A DNA stretch of 64,000 bases from Enterococcus sp. PF1-24 (GTDB lineage: Bacteria; Bacillota; Bacilli; Lactobacillales; Enterococcaceae). A program made the position numbers and the translations under genes. The stretch spans positions 46,288 through 110,287 of the forward strand of contig NZ_JARXWL010000008.1 in assembly GCF_029893325.1 (NCBI RefSeq), read 5' to 3'. Under the pieces are notes generated by a model. It ran no database searches. It saw only the letters and a list, made by a program, of their open reading frames with translations, and had not been told where the DNA came from. This document shows, one piece after another, positions 1-12,870 of the stretch. Within the stretch, counting starts at the first letter, position 1; each line of letters begins with the position of its first letter.

Positions 1-275
<275 letters not shown>

Positions 276-322
276 AAATTGTTGTTGAAAGCTAGGTAAA
301 AAAGACTGGAGGAGCCAAGAAG

Positions 323-1249
323 ATGATTACGCAAACTGAAAAAATTAGTTTAAAACATTTGTTAACGGTGGAAGCTTTAACGGATCAAGAAGTATTAGGC
401 TTAGTTCGTCGGGGTAAAGAATTTAAAGAAGGTGCTGTCTGGATGCCAAAAAACAGACAATACTTTGCTTCGAATCTTTTCTTTGAAAATAGTACGAGAA
501 CTCATAAAAGTTTTGATGTTGCCGAAAGAAAACTTGGTTTAGAAGTGATTGAATTTGACAGTTCAACTAGTTCGGTTCAAAAAGGTGAAACCTTGTATGA
601 CACAGTTTTAACGCTTTCTGCTTTAGGGATTGATATCGCGGTAATTCGTCACGGAGATGAAAATTATTACGATGAATTGATTCAAAGTAAAACTATTCAA
701 TGTTCAATCGTTAACGGTGGTGACGGTAGTGGTCAGCATCCAAGTCAATGTTTACTAGATTTAATGACTATTTATGAAGAGTTTGGTCACTTCACAGGCT
801 TGAAAGTCGCAATCGTAGGGGATATCACGCATTCTCGGGTAGCAAAATCAAATATGCAAATGTTAAAACGCTTGGGAGCTGAAGTTTATTTCTCAGGTCC
901 TAGAAAATGGTATGACGAAGATTTTGAAGTTTACGGACACTATTTACCAATTGATGAGTTAGTAGAAATGGTAGACGTGATGATGTTATTACGCGTGCAA
1001 CACGAACGTCATGACGGTGGCGAAAGTTTTTCAAAAGAAGAATATCACGAAAAATATGGTTTAACTTTGGCAAGAGAAGCTCGTATGAAGAAAGATGCTA
1101 TTATCATGCATCCAGCGCCAGTTAATCGCGACGTAGAAATCGCTGATTCATTAGTAGAAAGCTTGAAATCACGAATCGTTGAACAAATGACCAATGGCGT
1201 TTTCGTCCGCATGGCAATTTTAGAAGCCATTTTAAACGGAAAAGCGTAG
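323..1249 (+). CDS. pyrB: Aspartate carbamoyltransferase catalytic subunit
   Basis: The product is 308 residues, the normal length for the catalytic chain. It condenses carbamoyl phosphate with aspartate to N-carbamoyl-aspartate, the committed step of pyrimidine synthesis. The carbamoyl-phosphate site STRT is at residues 57-60 and the HPSQ and [11 protein letters not shown] motifs of the family follow. The start is set by GGAGGAG twelve bases upstream. No pyrI regulatory chain is present, as expected in Firmicutes. Second visible gene of the pyr operon, 35 bp ahead of pyrC. Confidence 0.97.
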   Translation: MITQTEKISLKHLLTVEALTDQEVLGLVRRGKEFKEGAVWMPKNRQYFASNLFFENSTRTHKSFDVAERKLGLEVIEFDSSTSSVQKGETLYDTVLTLSALGIDIAVIRHGDENYYDELIQSKTIQCSIVNGGDGSGQHPSQCLLDLMTIYEEFGHFTGLKVAIVGDITHSRVAKSNMQMLKRLGAEVYFSGPRKWYDEDFEVYGHYLPIDELVEMVDVMMLLRVQHERHDGGESFSKEEYHEKYGLTLAREARMKKDAIIMHPAPVNRDVEIADSLVESLKSRIVEQMTNGVFVRMAILEAILNGKA

Positions 1250-1284
1250 AGCGTTGTTAAAAATAATAGGGGGTAGCGGCAATT

Positions 1285-2571
1285 ATGAAAACACTGATTA
1301 AAAACGGGAAAATTGTCATAAAAGATAATGAATGCACCAAAGCAGCAATTTGGATTGAAGATGGTGTGATTAAAGCCATTGGTACAGATTTTGATGAAAT
1401 TCAATTTGATGAAGTTTATGATGCCCAAAACCAATTAATTACGCCTGGTTTAGTGGATGTTCATGTTCACTTAAGAGAACCTGGCTTCACATATAAAGAA
1501 ACGATTGCCTCTGGTTCAAAAGCGGCAGCGCGGGGTGGCTTCACTACAGTTTGTGCCATGCCTAACTTAAATCCGGTACCTGATACTGTAGAAAAATTCC
1601 AAATGGTTCAGGACATTATCAAAAAAGATGCAGTGGTTAAAGTTTTACAATATGCACCGATTACGGAAGATTTAAGAAGTGATGTTTTAACCGACCAAGT
1701 AGGTTTAAAAGCTGCAGGAGCTTTTGCGTTCACCAATGACGGTGTGGGGGTGCAAACCGCTGGCACGATGTATTTAGCCATGAAAGAAGCGGCGGCTAAC
1801 AATATGGCTTTAGTAGCTCATACAGAAGATGAATCATTATTATTCGGCGGCGTGATGCACAAAGGAGAAGTTTCTGAAAAATTAGGTTTGCCAGGAATTT
1901 TAAGTGCCACGGAAGCTTCACAAATTGCGCGGGATTTACTTTTAGCAGAAGAAACTAGCTGTCATTATCATGTCTGCCACGTTTCTACCAAAGAAAGTGT
2001 GCGAGTGATTCGTGATGCCAAAAGAGCTGGCGTTCATGTAACCGCAGAAGTTTCTCCCCACCATTTAATTTTGATTGATGAAGATATCCCTGAAGATAAT
2101 GGTTTTTGGAAGATGAATCCGCCGTTGAGAGGCAGAGCAGATCGGGAAGCCTTAATTGAAGGTTTACTTGACGGCACGCTTGACTGTATCGCCACTGACC
2201 ATGCGCCTCATGGCTTAGATGAAAAAAATCAAACTTTCTTAAAAGCACCGTTTGGAATCGTTGGTAGTGAAACAGCTTTTCAATTGATTTACACGCATTT
2301 TGTAGAAACTGGTAAATTCACTTTAGAGCAAGTGATTAACTGGATGGCGATTAAACCGGCTGAAATTTTCGGCTTAGCGGTAGGAACTTTAAATGTAGGT
2401 ACACCAGCTGATATCGCTGTTTTTGACTTAGAAAAAAACGAAGCGATTGACGATCAACAATTTGCTTCAATGGCTGTCAATACACCCTTTGTCGGTTGGA
2501 AAGTCAAAGGCAACCCAATCTACACTTTCGTAGATGGCAAACTAGTTTATCAAAAGGATGGGAATAAATGA
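1285..2571 (+). CDS. pyrC: Dihydroorotase (class I)
   Basis: The 428-residue protein closes carbamoyl-aspartate to dihydroorotate. The metal-binding HVHLREPG motif starts at residue 60 and the late ATDHAPH motif supplies the catalytic aspartate, which is the class I pattern of Gram-positive bacteria. The ribosome site is GGGGGTAG ahead of ATG. The stop overlaps the carA start as ATGA, so the two are translationally coupled. Confidence 0.97.
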   Translation: MKTLIKNGKIVIKDNECTKAAIWIEDGVIKAIGTDFDEIQFDEVYDAQNQLITPGLVDVHVHLREPGFTYKETIASGSKAAARGGFTTVCAMPNLNPVPDTVEKFQMVQDIIKKDAVVKVLQYAPITEDLRSDVLTDQVGLKAAGAFAFTNDGVGVQTAGTMYLAMKEAAANNMALVAHTEDESLLFGGVMHKGEVSEKLGLPGILSATEASQIARDLLLAEETSCHYHVCHVSTKESVRVIRDAKRAGVHVTAEVSPHHLILIDEDIPEDNGFWKMNPPLRGRADREALIEGLLDGTLDCIATDHAPHGLDEKNQTFLKAPFGIVGSETAFQLIYTHFVETGKFTLEQVINWMAIKPAEIFGLAVGTLNVGTPADIAVFDLEKNEAIDDQQFASMAVNTPFVGWKVKGNPIYTFVDGKLVYQKDGNK

Positions 2572-3647
2572 AGCGTTTATTAGTACTTGAAGATGGCACT
2601 TGCTTTGAAGGCAAAGCATTTGGTGCAGATGTCAATGTATTTGGCGAAGTTGTCTTTACAACTAGTATGACAGGTTATCAAGAAACAATTACTGACCAAA
2701 GTTTTAATGGACAAATCATTACTTTTACTTATCCGATGGTGGGGAATTACGGCATCAATCGTGATGATTACGAATCAATTGCCCCAACTTGTAAAGGCGT
2801 GGTGGTGAAAGAGCATGCTCGCTTATCAAGTAATTGGCGGAATCAAATGACTTTAGATGAATTTTTAAAACGTAAAGGGATTCCGGGGATTTCTGGTATT
2901 GATACTCGTGCTTTAACCCGAAAAATTAGGGAATTTGGTACCATGAAAGCCAGCTTAGTTAACGCTGGGGATGATTTTAATCATATTTTTGATCAGTTAA
3001 AAGCGACTGTTTTACCAACTAATCAAGTGGAGCAAGTTTCCACTACCAAACCATACCCCAGCCCAGGAATCGGCCGCAACGTTGTCGTTCTTGATTTCGG
3101 TTTAAAACACAGTATTTTACGGGAGTTATCTAAACGGGAATGTAATTTAACCGTGATGCCTTACAATACTGATGCGCAGACGATTTTAGATTTATCGCCA
3201 GATGGCGTGATGTTAACCAACGGCCCTGGTGATCCGAAAGATGTGCCGGAAGCGATTGAAATGATTAAAGAAATTCAAGGAAAAGTTCCGATTTTCGGAA
3301 TTTGTTTAGGGCATCAATTGTTTGCCTTAGCCAATGGCGCCGATACTTATAAAATGAAATTCGGTCATCGTGGCTTAAATCATCCGGTAAAAGAAATTGC
3401 AACTGGAAGAATTGACTTTACTTCTCAAAACCATGGCTATGCGGTTGATGAAAAAACTATTAGCAATACAGAATTAATGGTTACCCATGTGGAAGTAAAT
3501 GACGGCACAGTAGAAGGGGTTAGACATCGTCATTATCCAGCTTTTACGGTGCAATTTCACCCAGATGCGGCTCCGGGACCACATGATGCTTTACACTTAT
3601 TTGATGAATTTATGGAAATGATGGATGCATGGAAGGAGCAAAACTAG
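2568..3647 (+). CDS. carA: Carbamoyl-phosphate synthase small (glutaminase) subunit
   Basis: The product has 359 residues: an N-terminal CPSase small-chain domain and a C-terminal class I glutamine amidotransferase domain. The nucleophile elbow GICLGHQ carries the catalytic Cys. The His of the triad is in [11 protein letters not shown]; the triad acid, usually Glu in this HPE position, is Asp here (confirmed from codons CAC CCA GAT). It delivers ammonia from glutamine to CarB. It overlaps pyrC by 4 bases. Confidence 0.96.
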   Translation: MKRLLVLEDGTCFEGKAFGADVNVFGEVVFTTSMTGYQETITDQSFNGQIITFTYPMVGNYGINRDDYESIAPTCKGVVVKEHARLSSNWRNQMTLDEFLKRKGIPGISGIDTRALTRKIREFGTMKASLVNAGDDFNHIFDQLKATVLPTNQVEQVSTTKPYPSPGIGRNVVVLDFGLKHSILRELSKRECNLTVMPYNTDAQTILDLSPDGVMLTNGPGDPKDVPEAIEMIKEIQGKVPIFGICLGHQLFALANGADTYKMKFGHRGLNHPVKEIATGRIDFTSQNHGYAVDEKTISNTELMVTHVEVNDGTVEGVRHRHYPAFTVQFHPDAAPGPHDALHLFDEFMEMMDAWKEQN

Positions 3648-3648
3648 C

Positions 3649-6600
3649 GTGCCAAAAAGAACGGATATCAAAAAAATTATGGTTATCGGCTCTGGTCCGA
3701 TTATTATTGGTCAAGCAGCTGAGTTTGATTACGCAGGAACACAAGCTTGCCTTGCTTTAAAAGAAGAAGGTTATGAAGTTGTTTTAGTAAACTCCAACCC
3801 TGCAACAATTATGACTGATAAAGAAATCGCTCATAAAGTTTATATTGAACCGATTACTTTAGAGTTCGTTTCAAGAATTTTGCGAAAAGAGCGTCCTGAT
3901 GCTTTATTACCAACTTTAGGTGGTCAAACCGGATTGAATATGGCGATGGAATTAGCTGATTCTGGTATTTTAGACGAGTTAAATGTTGAACTATTAGGAA
4001 CCAATCTTTCAGCGATTGACCAAGCTGAAGACCGTGATTTATTTAAACAGTTGATGGAAGATTTAAATCAACCAATCCCTGAATCTGAAATTGTTAATAC
4101 AGTAGAAGAAGCCATGGTTTTTGCAGAAAAAATTGGCTATCCAGTAATCGTTCGTCCCGCTTTTACTTTAGGAGGTACGGGTGGCGGTATGTGTGATAAT
4201 GCCGAAGAATTAGCTGTTATTGCTGAAAATGGTTTGAAACTTTCACCAGCAACCCAATGTTTAATTGAAAAAAGTATTGCTGGTTTTAAAGAAATTGAAT
4301 ATGAAGTGATGCGAGATTCTGCCGATAATGCGATTGTGGTTTGTAATATGGAAAATTTTGATCCAGTGGGAATTCATACTGGTGATTCCATTGTTTTTGC
4401 TCCAAGTCAAACTTTATCAGATGCAGAATATCAATTGTTGCGAGATGCTTCCTTATCAATTATTCGGGCATTGAAAATTGAAGGTGGCTGTAACGTGCAG
4501 TTAGCGTTAGATCCTCACAGTTTTAATTATTATGTAATTGAAGTGAATCCACGGGTTTCTCGCTCTTCAGCGTTAGCTAGTAAAGCAACTGGCTATCCAA
4601 TTGCAAAATTAGCTGCTAAAATTGCTGTCGGTTTAACTTTAGATGAAATGAAAAACCCAGTAACAGAAACGACTTACGCGGAATTTGAACCGGCTTTAGA
4701 CTATGTGGTTGCCAAAATCCCCCGCTGGCCTTTTGATAAATTTGAAAAAGGTGAACGCCGTTTAGGTACTCAAATGAAAGCTACAGGGGAAGTCATGGCG
4801 ATTGGCCGAAATATTGAAGAATCATTGCTAAAAGCAGTACGTTCTTTAGAAATCGGCACCCATCATGTAGAAATTAAAGAGTTTGCTGAAGTTAGCGATG
4901 AATTACTAACAGAAAAAATTGTTAAAGCTCAAGATGATCGCTTATTTTACTTAGCAGAAACCTTACGTCGCGGTTATACCATTGAAGAATTAAGCGAATT
5001 AACTAAAATTGATTTATTTTTCTTAGATAAATTATTGCATATTATTGAGTTAGAAAAAGAATTAGCCGAAAATGTTGATGATTTAGAAGTGTTAAAAGAA
5101 GCCAAGCAAAATGGCTTTACCGACCGCAAGATTGCTGAATTGTGGCAAACAACGGCAGAAAAAATCGTTCAAATGCGTAAAGCACATCAGATTTTACCAG
5201 TTTATAAAATGGTAGATACTTGTGCAGCTGAATTTGAATCACAAACGCCTTATTTCTACAGCACTTATGAAATGGAAAATGAGAGTGTTGCATCTGATAA
5301 ACCGTCTGTTTTAGTTTTAGGTTCAGGACCGATTCGTATTGGGCAAGGGGTGGAGTTTGATTACGCCACCGTTCATTCAGTAAAAGCTATTCAAGCTGCT
5401 GGTTATGAAGCAATCATTATGAATAGTAACCCTGAAACAGTTTCTACCGACTTTTCAATTTCAGATAAGCTTTACTTTGAGCCATTAACTTTAGAAGATG
5501 TTATGAATGTTATTGATTTGGAGCAGCCGATAGGGGTAATCGTTCAGTTCGGTGGTCAAACCGCGATTAATTTAGCAGAGCCTTTAGTTAAAAATGGTGT
5601 AAAAATCTTAGGGACTACTATTGAAGATTTGGACCGCGCAGAAAATCGTGATTTGTTTGAACAAGCTTTAAAAACTTTAGATATCCCACAACCGCCAGGG
5701 AATACTGCAACAAGTAAAGAAGAAGCAGTTGTGATTGCGAATGAAATTGGTTATCCAGTATTAGTGCGACCAAGTTATGTTTTAGGCGGTCGTGCTATGG
5801 AAATCGTTGAAAATCAAATCGACTTAGAAGATTATATGGTTAATGCTGTTAAAGCATCGCCAGAGCATCCAGTTTTAGTTGACAGCTATTTAGTTGGAAA
5901 AGAATGTGAAGTAGATGCCATTTGTGACGGTGAAACGGTCTTAATTCCGGGAATTATGGAGCATATCGAACGAGCTGGGGTTCACTCAGGGGATTCAATG
6001 GCGGTTTATCCACCACAAACTCTCTCTGCTGAAATTCAAGCAACAATTGCTGACTACACAAAACGCTTAGCATTAGGCCTAAACTGTATCGGCATGATGA
6101 ATATCCAGTTTGTAATTAGCGAAAATAAAGTTTATGTGATTGAAGTTAACCCACGAGCAAGTCGGACGGTACCATTTTTAAGTAAAATTACTGGTATTCC
6201 GATGGCGCAAGTGGCAACCAAAGCGATTTTAGGTACGCGTTTAACAGATTTAGGTTATCAAGATGGCTTATATCCAGAAAGTCAATCGGTTCATATTAAA
6301 GCACCAGTTTTCTCTTTCACTAAGTTGCAAAAAGTCGATACTTACTTAGGCCCAGAAATGAAATCAACCGGTGAAGTAATGGGGACTGATCAAAACTTAG
6401 AAAAAGCCTTGTATAAAGCTTTTGAAGCTTCAGGTTTACATTTACCAAGTTATGGCGCAGTATTGTTTACGATTGCGGATGACGCCAAAGATGAAGCGCT
6501 AGATTTAGCAAAACGGTTTAATGAAATTGGTTATAGCTTGATTGCGACTGAAGGCACCGCTAAATTCCTTGAAGCTAACGATTTAACCGTTAAACACACG

Positions 6601-6831
6601 GCTAAAATTTCTGAATCGGCTGAGTTGAATGTGATAGATTTAATTCGCAGTGGCGAAGCCCAACTGGTGATTAACACCATGGATAAAAATCGTAATAATG
6701 CTTCAGAGGACGGCTTTAAGATTCGTCGTGAAGCAGTGGAGCACGGGGTACCATTATTTACTTCATTAGATACAGCCAACGCTATCTTAAAAGTTATGGA
6801 ATCACGAGCTTTTTCAACAAGTGCTATCTAA
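3649..6831 (+). CDS. carB: Carbamoyl-phosphate synthase large subunit
   Basis: The 1,060-residue protein holds two homologous ATP-grasp halves, each opened by a GSGPI-IGQ nucleotide-binding motif, and a C-terminal MGS-like allosteric domain. It makes carbamoyl phosphate from bicarbonate, ammonia and two ATP. An upstream ATG at 3625 lies within carA and would add eight atypical residues. The chosen GTG at 3649 follows the carA stop by one base and has AAGGAG ten bases upstream, giving the family's usual PKRxDIKKI beginning. Confidence 0.96.
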   Translation: MPKRTDIKKIMVIGSGPIIIGQAAEFDYAGTQACLALKEEGYEVVLVNSNPATIMTDKEIAHKVYIEPITLEFVSRILRKERPDALLPTLGGQTGLNMAMELADSGILDELNVELLGTNLSAIDQAEDRDLFKQLMEDLNQPIPESEIVNTVEEAMVFAEKIGYPVIVRPAFTLGGTGGGMCDNAEELAVIAENGLKLSPATQCLIEKSIAGFKEIEYEVMRDSADNAIVVCNMENFDPVGIHTGDSIVFAPSQTLSDAEYQLLRDASLSIIRALKIEGGCNVQLALDPHSFNYYVIEVNPRVSRSSALASKATGYPIAKLAAKIAVGLTLDEMKNPVTETTYAEFEPALDYVVAKIPRWPFDKFEKGERRLGTQMKATGEVMAIGRNIEESLLKAVRSLEIGTHHVEIKEFAEVSDELLTEKIVKAQDDRLFYLAETLRRGYTIEELSELTKIDLFFLDKLLHIIELEKELAENVDDLEVLKEAKQNGFTDRKIAELWQTTAEKIVQMRKAHQILPVYKMVDTCAAEFESQTPYFYSTYEMENESVASDKPSVLVLGSGPIRIGQGVEFDYATVHSVKAIQAAGYEAIIMNSNPETVSTDFSISDKLYFEPLTLEDVMNVIDLEQPIGVIVQFGGQTAINLAEPLVKNGVKILGTTIEDLDRAENRDLFEQALKTLDIPQPPGNTATSKEEAVVIANEIGYPVLVRPSYVLGGRAMEIVENQIDLEDYMVNAVKASPEHPVLVDSYLVGKECEVDAICDGETVLIPGIMEHIERAGVHSGDSMAVYPPQTLSAEIQATIADYTKRLALGLNCIGMMNIQFVISENKVYVIEVNPRASRTVPFLSKITGIPMAQVATKAILGTRLTDLGYQDGLYPESQSVHIKAPVFSFTKLQKVDTYLGPEMKSTGEVMGTDQNLEKALYKAFEASGLHLPSYGAVLFTIADDAKDEALDLAKRFNEIGYSLIATEGTAKFLEANDLTVKHTAKISESAELNVIDLIRSGEAQLVINTMDKNRNNASEDGFKIRREAVEHGVPLFTSLDTANAILKVMESRAFSTSAI

Positions 6832-6864
6832 TTAAGATTGACAGCAAGCGTTTTGTCCCTTATG

Positions 6865-6896
6865 GTGGTAAGCAAGGAAACAATCTTGTTTACCAC
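6865..6896 (+). other. Stable hairpin in the carB-pyrK gap
   Basis: The 112-bp gap between carB and pyrK contains a 12-bp stem, GTGGTAAGCAAG paired with CTTGTTTACCAC (one G-T pair) around an 8-base loop. It is not followed by a T-run, so it is not an ordinary terminator. A competing stem CCAC/GTGG (6893-6896 with 6904-6907) would disrupt it. No PyrR-binding consensus was found. It may be an mRNA processing or stability element; the role is inference. Confidence 0.5.
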
Positions 6897-6943
6897 TGTT
6901 CAGGTGGGCAAAAAGATATACATATTAGGTTAAAGGAGTCGTT

Positions 6944-8658
<1,715 letters not shown>

Positions 8659-8691
8659 AAATACATTAAAACGAATTAAGGAGCTATCTAA

Positions 8692-9405
8692 ATGAGTGAA
8701 GAACGTCCGATTATTGCGTTAGATTTTGCTAGTCGTCAAGAAATTGAAGCTTTTTTAGCAAATTTTCCAGCTTCAGAAAGCTTATTTGTAAAAGTTGGCA
8801 TGGAATTATTTTATCAAGAAGGTCCGGAAATTGTTAGATGGTTAAAAGGTTTAGGTCATGATATTTTCTTGGATTTAAAACTGCATGACATTCCTAATAC
8901 CGTTCATAAAGCTATGATTGGCTTAGCTAAATTAGGTGTAAAAATCACCAATGTTCACGCGGCTGGTGGAATTGAAATGATGAAAGCCGCCCAAGCTGGT
9001 TTAGTGAAAGGCGCTCAAGGAGCTGCGGTTCCTGAATTGATTGCCGTTACGCAACTTACTTCAACTAGCGAAGCGGAAATGCAAGCAGATCAGCTGATTC
9101 CAGTTTCACTACAAGAAAGTGTATTACACTACGCAAAATGTGCAGAAACTGCTGGTTTAGCTGGCGTTGTCTGTTCAGCTTTAGAGGTTAAAGAAATTCA
9201 TCAAGCAACCAATCAAAGTTTTGTCTGCTTAACGCCAGGAATTCGTCCGGCCGGTAGTAGTATTGGCGATCAAAAACGTGTGGTTACACCAGCGATGGCG
9301 AAAGAAATCGGTTCAACTTATATTGTAATCGGTCGACCAATTACGCAAGCAGAAAATCCTTATCAAGCTTATTGTGAAATTAAAAAAGAATGGAGCGAAA
9401 AATAA
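8692..9405 (+). CDS. pyrF: Orotidine 5'-phosphate decarboxylase
   Basis: The 237-residue TIM-barrel enzyme converts OMP to UMP. The catalytic signature [10 protein letters not shown] is near residue 62 and the phosphate-binding end TPGIRPAG is near residue 180. AAGGAG precedes the ATG. The next gene begins on the base after its stop codon. Confidence 0.97.
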   Translation: MSEERPIIALDFASRQEIEAFLANFPASESLFVKVGMELFYQEGPEIVRWLKGLGHDIFLDLKLHDIPNTVHKAMIGLAKLGVKITNVHAAGGIEMMKAAQAGLVKGAQGAAVPELIAVTQLTSTSEAEMQADQLIPVSLQESVLHYAKCAETAGLAGVVCSALEVKEIHQATNQSFVCLTPGIRPAGSSIGDQKRVVTPAMAKEIGSTYIVIGRPITQAENPYQAYCEIKKEWSEK

Positions 9406-10038
9406 ATGACAGATTTAGCCAAAAATATTGCCCAAGATTTATTAGAAATTGAAGCGGTTTTTTTAAGTCCCAACGAGCCATTTACTTGGGCTAGTGGAAT
9501 TAAAAGTCCGATTTATTGCGATAATCGCATGACAATGAGCTATCCGAAAATTCGTCGGAACATTGCTCAAGGATTAGCAGATCAAATTAAAGCCACTTAT
9601 CCTGATGTAGAAGTAATTGCAGGTACAGCAACAGCCGGGATTCCTCATGCTGCTTGGGTAGCGGAAATTCTTGATTTGCCTATGGTTTATATTCGCAGTA
9701 AAGCTAAAGATCACGGTAAAGGCAATCAAATCGAAGGCCGCATCACTGAAAATCAAAAAATGGTAATTATTGAAGATTTGATTTCGACAGGCGGGAGTGT
9801 TTTAGAAGCGGCAGAAGCAGCTCAAAGAGAAGGTGCCGATGTCTTAGGCGTCGCTGCCATCTTCACTTATGAATTACCGAAAGGCTTAGAAAATTTTGCG
9901 GCTAAAAATGTTGATTTAACAACTTTAACTAACTATTCTACATTATTAGAAGTTGCGGTTGCTAAAGATTACATTAAAGAAGCGGATTTAGCTTTATTAC
10001 AAGAGTGGAAAAAAGATCCAGCTAATTGGTTGAAATAA
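9406..10038 (+). CDS. pyrE: Orotate phosphoribosyltransferase
   Basis: The 210-residue protein adds PRPP to orotate, making OMP. The PRPP motif [12 protein letters not shown] is near residue 118, and the [15 protein letters not shown] substrate region is near residue 27. It directly follows pyrF (stop and start adjacent), with GGAG inside the end of pyrF as ribosome site. Last biosynthetic gene of the pyr operon. Confidence 0.97.
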   Translation: MTDLAKNIAQDLLEIEAVFLSPNEPFTWASGIKSPIYCDNRMTMSYPKIRRNIAQGLADQIKATYPDVEVIAGTATAGIPHAAWVAEILDLPMVYIRSKAKDHGKGNQIEGRITENQKMVIIEDLISTGGSVLEAAEAAQREGADVLGVAAIFTYELPKGLENFAAKNVDLTTLTNYSTLLEVAVAKDYIKEADLALLQEWKKDPANWLK

Positions 10039-10061
10039 CACTTTAGAAAGAGGGGAGTAAA

Positions 10062-10932
10062 ATGGACTCAGCTTTAAAGCTAAGAATGTTAGTAGATAGT
10101 GGCGAAGTTGTAGCAGATCCATCATCCTTTCTATCTGAATCAGAATTAATTAAAAAATTTGCAGATTTAGAAAATTTGACGACACTAGGAAAAATTTTTG
10201 CCCTAATAGGTGTGGCAGAAATTCCTTTCAGCTATGAACTGAAATTTGTTCAAGAATTAGTAACATTTATTAATGAAAATGTAGCAACTGAATCTGGTTT
10301 TTCAATTACTGGCAAAAAAGAAGGCATTGTTCCGTGCTATAATGCTATGCTGTTAGAAGCTTATATTAGATTGGGCTTAGGAGCAACTAAGCAAGCTAAA
10401 TCAGCTTTAAAATGGATTACAACTTATCAAGTTTTTGAGCGTAATCAAAAGATAGTGTGGCAATATGATGGTATTTGTAAATATGGTGGCTGTATGAAAA
10501 ATGTCCCTTGTTACATCGGAATTGGGAAATCAGTCAGAGCCTTTCTTACTTATAAAGAAAAAGTAACCGATGATAATCTTGTAGTTAACGATTTAATACA
10601 ACAAGGATTAGCATATATGCTAAAACACAAAATGTTTAAAAGACTATCGAGTAATCAGTATAATTAGTTCGCATATATCAGAAACAATGTTTCCACAAAG
10701 CTATGCACTTTCACTTACTGATTTATTGTATATTGCTAGTCAAGGAAACTTATTGGCGGAAGAAAATTGTCTGGAACCTTTATCTCTAATTCAACAAAAA
10801 AGAACAAAGTCAAACGGTTGGAAAATTGATTATAACTATAAGTATAATGGATATATTGTTTTTAAAAATGGAAGAAAAGATTCAGAATGGTTAACTTATT
10901 TTTATAATTGGTCACTTAAAGAAAATAATTAG
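10062..10932 (+). pseudogene. Frameshifted alpha/alpha-toroid prenyltransferase-like protein
   Basis: Two consecutive frames (10062-10667 and the frame open from about 10663 to 10932) read as one protein of about 290 residues. Frame one ends after ...FKRLSSNQYN; the other frame continues as IISSHISETMFPQSYALSL. The break lies close to 10659 and equals one extra base. The content (helical repeats, DGICKYGGCMK, PCYIGIGKS, and a C-terminal ESEWLTYFYNW-type end) resembles a family loosely annotated as prenyltransferase or 'NifH-like' hypothetical; this is recall, not a search. It sits 23 bp after pyrE with its own AGAGGGGAG ribosome site, so it probably belongs to the pyr transcript. It could also be a sequencing error or programmed shift. 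Confidence 0.6.
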
Positions 10933-10943
10933 ATAGAGAATAT

Positions 10944-10973
10944 AAAAAAACAGGCAATTTTGCCTGTTTTTTT
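10944..10973. terminator. Bidirectional rho-independent terminator
   Basis: The stem CAGGCAA/TTGCCTG is flanked by an A-run on the left and a T-run on the right. It therefore ends both the rightward pyr transcript and the leftward choline-kinase-like gene, whose stop codon is at 10975. Confidence 0.9.
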
Positions 10974-10974
10974 A

Positions 10975-11928
10975 TTATGCTAATTCTACCATTTTATAAA
11001 TTGGAAAATCTGGGTCTTCTGATAAAGCTAAAATATTTTTGCGGAAACGTTCATAACGCATATCACAATAATCCAAGAAATTATCGCCACAGTAATGACG
11101 AATCAACGCCCAAACTGTCCACATTAAATCTTGCGCCACCATATAACCTTTAATTGTATGAATATTGGCTTCACTAATTTGATTGCCATAATAGTTTTGC
11201 AAAAAGCTATCAATCGCTTGTGGCGGTAAGTTAGTTTCAATAATGAAAGCTGCTAAATCAAAGTTAGGATCATTTAAGCCAGAGTATTCCCAGTCGATTA
11301 AATAAAAGTCTTTGTTTGTGCTAACTAAAAAGTTTTCTGGTACTGTATCGTTATGACAAGGAACTAGGGGTACGTTAGCAATATAATCTTCAAAATAATT
11401 AAAAGTTTTTTCTTTTAATAAATAATAATCAGAAAATAAAGCTCCGTTAATCTCCTCGATAATCTCTTCATATTTGGCTAATTCATCTTGCCAACTGAAA
11501 ATGTTTTTAAAAGAAATCGTACTAGTATGAATTTTTTTCAATAAACCAGCCACTTGCTGTAAGCTGTCTTTTGAAAAAGGTTCAGCTTGTGCTAAATTAC
11601 AACTGTCAGCGACAAATTCACTAATTTTAATCCCAGTTTTAGCATCAAAGTAGATACATTTAGAATTAATGCCAAAACTATCAATTGCTTTAGTATTATA
11701 TTCTTCAATATCACGGTCAATCATTTGATCCGTTAAGACCCCAGGTTCTCTGACAATGTAGTCTTTTCCCTGAATGGTCATTAAATAATTGTAGTTCGTT
11801 AGTCCACCAGCAAAACGAGAGCGGTCAAAAACTAACGAATCATCATTAAAAACTTTTTGCAAAGTTTGAGTAATGGTTAATTCAATGGAATCAACCATAG
11901 ATAAGTTTTCTTCTTCATAGTTTCTCAT
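10975..11928 (-). CDS. licA: LicA-like choline (ethanolamine) kinase
   Basis: The product (317 residues from ATG 11928) is a kinase of the choline/aminoglycoside phosphotransferase fold. It has the nucleotide loop region GGLTNYNYL near residue 40, the catalytic HND-x4-N motif at H192/D194/N199 and the metal-binding LIDWEYSGLNDP about 20 residues later. The LIDWEYS-NDP, DLAA and late W-LW/VWAL blocks match pneumococcal LicA as I recall it. It would phosphorylate choline with ATP in the cytoplasm. No licC or licD is in the window, so the fate of phosphocholine is unknown. Its place next to a choline-degrading BMC operon suggests a second use for imported choline. The start is uncertain: TTG 11946, ATG 11928 and ATG 11898 are possible and none has a strong ribosome site. 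Confidence 0.8.
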   Translation of the reverse strand: MRNYEEENLSMVDSIELTITQTLQKVFNDDSLVFDRSRFAGGLTNYNYLMTIQGKDYIVREPGVLTDQMIDRDIEEYNTKAIDSFGINSKCIYFDAKTGIKISEFVADSCNLAQAEPFSKDSLQQVAGLLKKIHTSTISFKNIFSWQDELAKYEEIIEEINGALFSDYYLLKEKTFNYFEDYIANVPLVPCHNDTVPENFLVSTNKDFYLIDWEYSGLNDPNFDLAAFIIETNLPPQAIDSFLQNYYGNQISEANIHTIKGYMVAQDLMWTVWALIRHYCGDNFLDYCDMRYERFRKNILALSEDPDFPIYKMVELA

Positions 11929-12281
11929 AGAATAACATCCAATCAATTTTTTATAACAGCTTTATGAAATAATGAGGCATTTTTTTGTTACCGTTTACGC
12001 ATTTATTAGTTATTTTATAAAACCAGCTTTAGAATTTATAGAAAAATCCTAATCCCTTGATAAGCTAGGGTTTAAAACTTTTTTCTTCAACTCTTTTAAT
12101 TATACTCCATTCTCTTCTTAAAAAAAAGAATCGTGATTGACTTCCCCAAAATAATTCCATAATGATGACAATTTATTTCTATAGATAGTTACTAAATAAC
12201 TGATTACTAATCGTTTTGTATAAAAGATTGGACTTTTCAGACATTTTATAAAAATGGCAAAATCTTGTTAAAAAATTCAGA

Positions 12282-12308
12282 TTGTACTACAAAGTCGTAT
12301 TTGTACTA
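12282..12308 (+). promoter_or_regulatory. Direct repeats upstream of the cut promoter (candidate response-regulator site)
   Basis: The octamer TTGTACTA occurs at 12282-12289 and 12301-12308, 19 bases apart, about 60-110 bases upstream of the predicted -35. An inverted partial copy (AAAATAG) is at about 12337-12343. Paired direct repeats upstream of a weak -35 fit AraC-type activators, and such a regulator is encoded at 26714-27466. The link is inference. Confidence 0.4.
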
Positions 12309-12315
12309 TTTTTTA

Positions 12316-12330
12316 AGTAATCGGTTTCAA
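12316..12330 (-). promoter_or_regulatory. cre site (CcpA operator) at the cut promoter
   Basis: Read on the minus strand, TTGAAACCGATTACT fits the cre consensus WTGNAANCGNWNNCW at every defined position. It lies between the direct repeats and the -35 box, a place where CcpA would interfere with activator binding. Confidence 0.6.
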
Positions 12331-12369
12331 AAATACAAAATAGTCCTCCAGAATATGCGATTTTATATT

Positions 12370-12398
12370 TTCGTCACATGATAGTATGAATTTATACA
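12370..12398 (+). promoter_or_regulatory. Predicted promoter of the cut BMC operon
   Basis: A -10 box TATACA (12393-12398) is preceded, after exactly 17 bases, by a poor -35 TTCGTC (12370-12375). The weak -35 suggests activator dependence. Transcription would begin near 12405 and leave a leader of about 80 bases. Confidence 0.5.
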
Positions 12399-12486
12399 GA
12401 CGGGAGTCGTTTGTTCTTTAAATTTATTAGTAAAAAATCATTTCAACAAATGATTTATAAATTAAGTTAAGAAAGGGGATTAACTA

Positions 12487-12786
12487 GTGGAGTATCAAGG
12501 TAATGAAGCATTAGGTTTAGTTGAAACAAAAGGAATGGTTCCAGCAATTCAAGCTGCCGATACAATGTTAAAAGCAGCTGATGTTCAATTGGTCTCTTAT
12601 GAAAATGTCGGTTCAACTTTAGTAACTGTAATGGTTAAAGGTGATGTTGCAGCCGTAAAATCAGCAGTTGAAGCGGGTGCTGCGGCAGCTGCTAAAATTG
12701 GTGAAGTTACAGCCTACAACGTGATGCCACGACCAATCCGTCCAATCGGACACATCGTTATGGCTCATGACATTGATGCCGAGTAA
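12487..12786 (+). CDS. BMC hexamer shell protein (first copy)
   Basis: The 99-residue protein is a single Pfam BMC domain. It shows [18 protein letters not shown] at the start, the pore loop VGS and the [14 protein letters not shown] helix. It forms flat hexagonal tiles of the compartment shell. A GTG start follows AAGAAAGGGG. An N-terminal five-residue tag and a charged tail [10 protein letters not shown] differ from the other hexamers in the operon. It opens the 15-gene operon. Confidence 0.95.
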   Translation: MEYQGNEALGLVETKGMVPAIQAADTMLKAADVQLVSYENVGSTLVTVMVKGDVAAVKSAVEAGAAAAAKIGEVTAYNVMPRPIRPIGHIVMAHDIDAE

Positions 12787-12870
12787 ACAGTTAAAAATCT
12801 GAAAAGTTACCAGTTTGATTGAATTGAATAATTGGTAACTCCCACTTAGAAATAGAAAGGAGCATAACTA

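Larger units (their letters stand above)
11947..12486. promoter_or_regulatory. Divergent control region between the licA-like gene and the cut BMC operon
   Basis: This 540-bp AT-rich gap holds no gene. For the minus strand, a TATAAT box is visible at about 12107-12112 and the leader contains the weak stem AAACCCT/AGGGATT near 12050-12072. For the plus strand, the promoter, cre site and direct repeats are listed separately. The rest is AT-rich sequence in which I see no clear structure. Confidence 0.6.

Noticed and set aside
1045..1434. Antisense open frames over the pyr, cut and garR genes
   Set aside because: They mirror well-supported genes in other frames, have no ribosome sites and match no family.
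3625..3648. Upstream ATG as the carB start
   Set aside because: It lies inside carA and adds eight atypical residues. The GTG at 3649 has the right ribosome-site spacing and gives the family's usual N-terminus.
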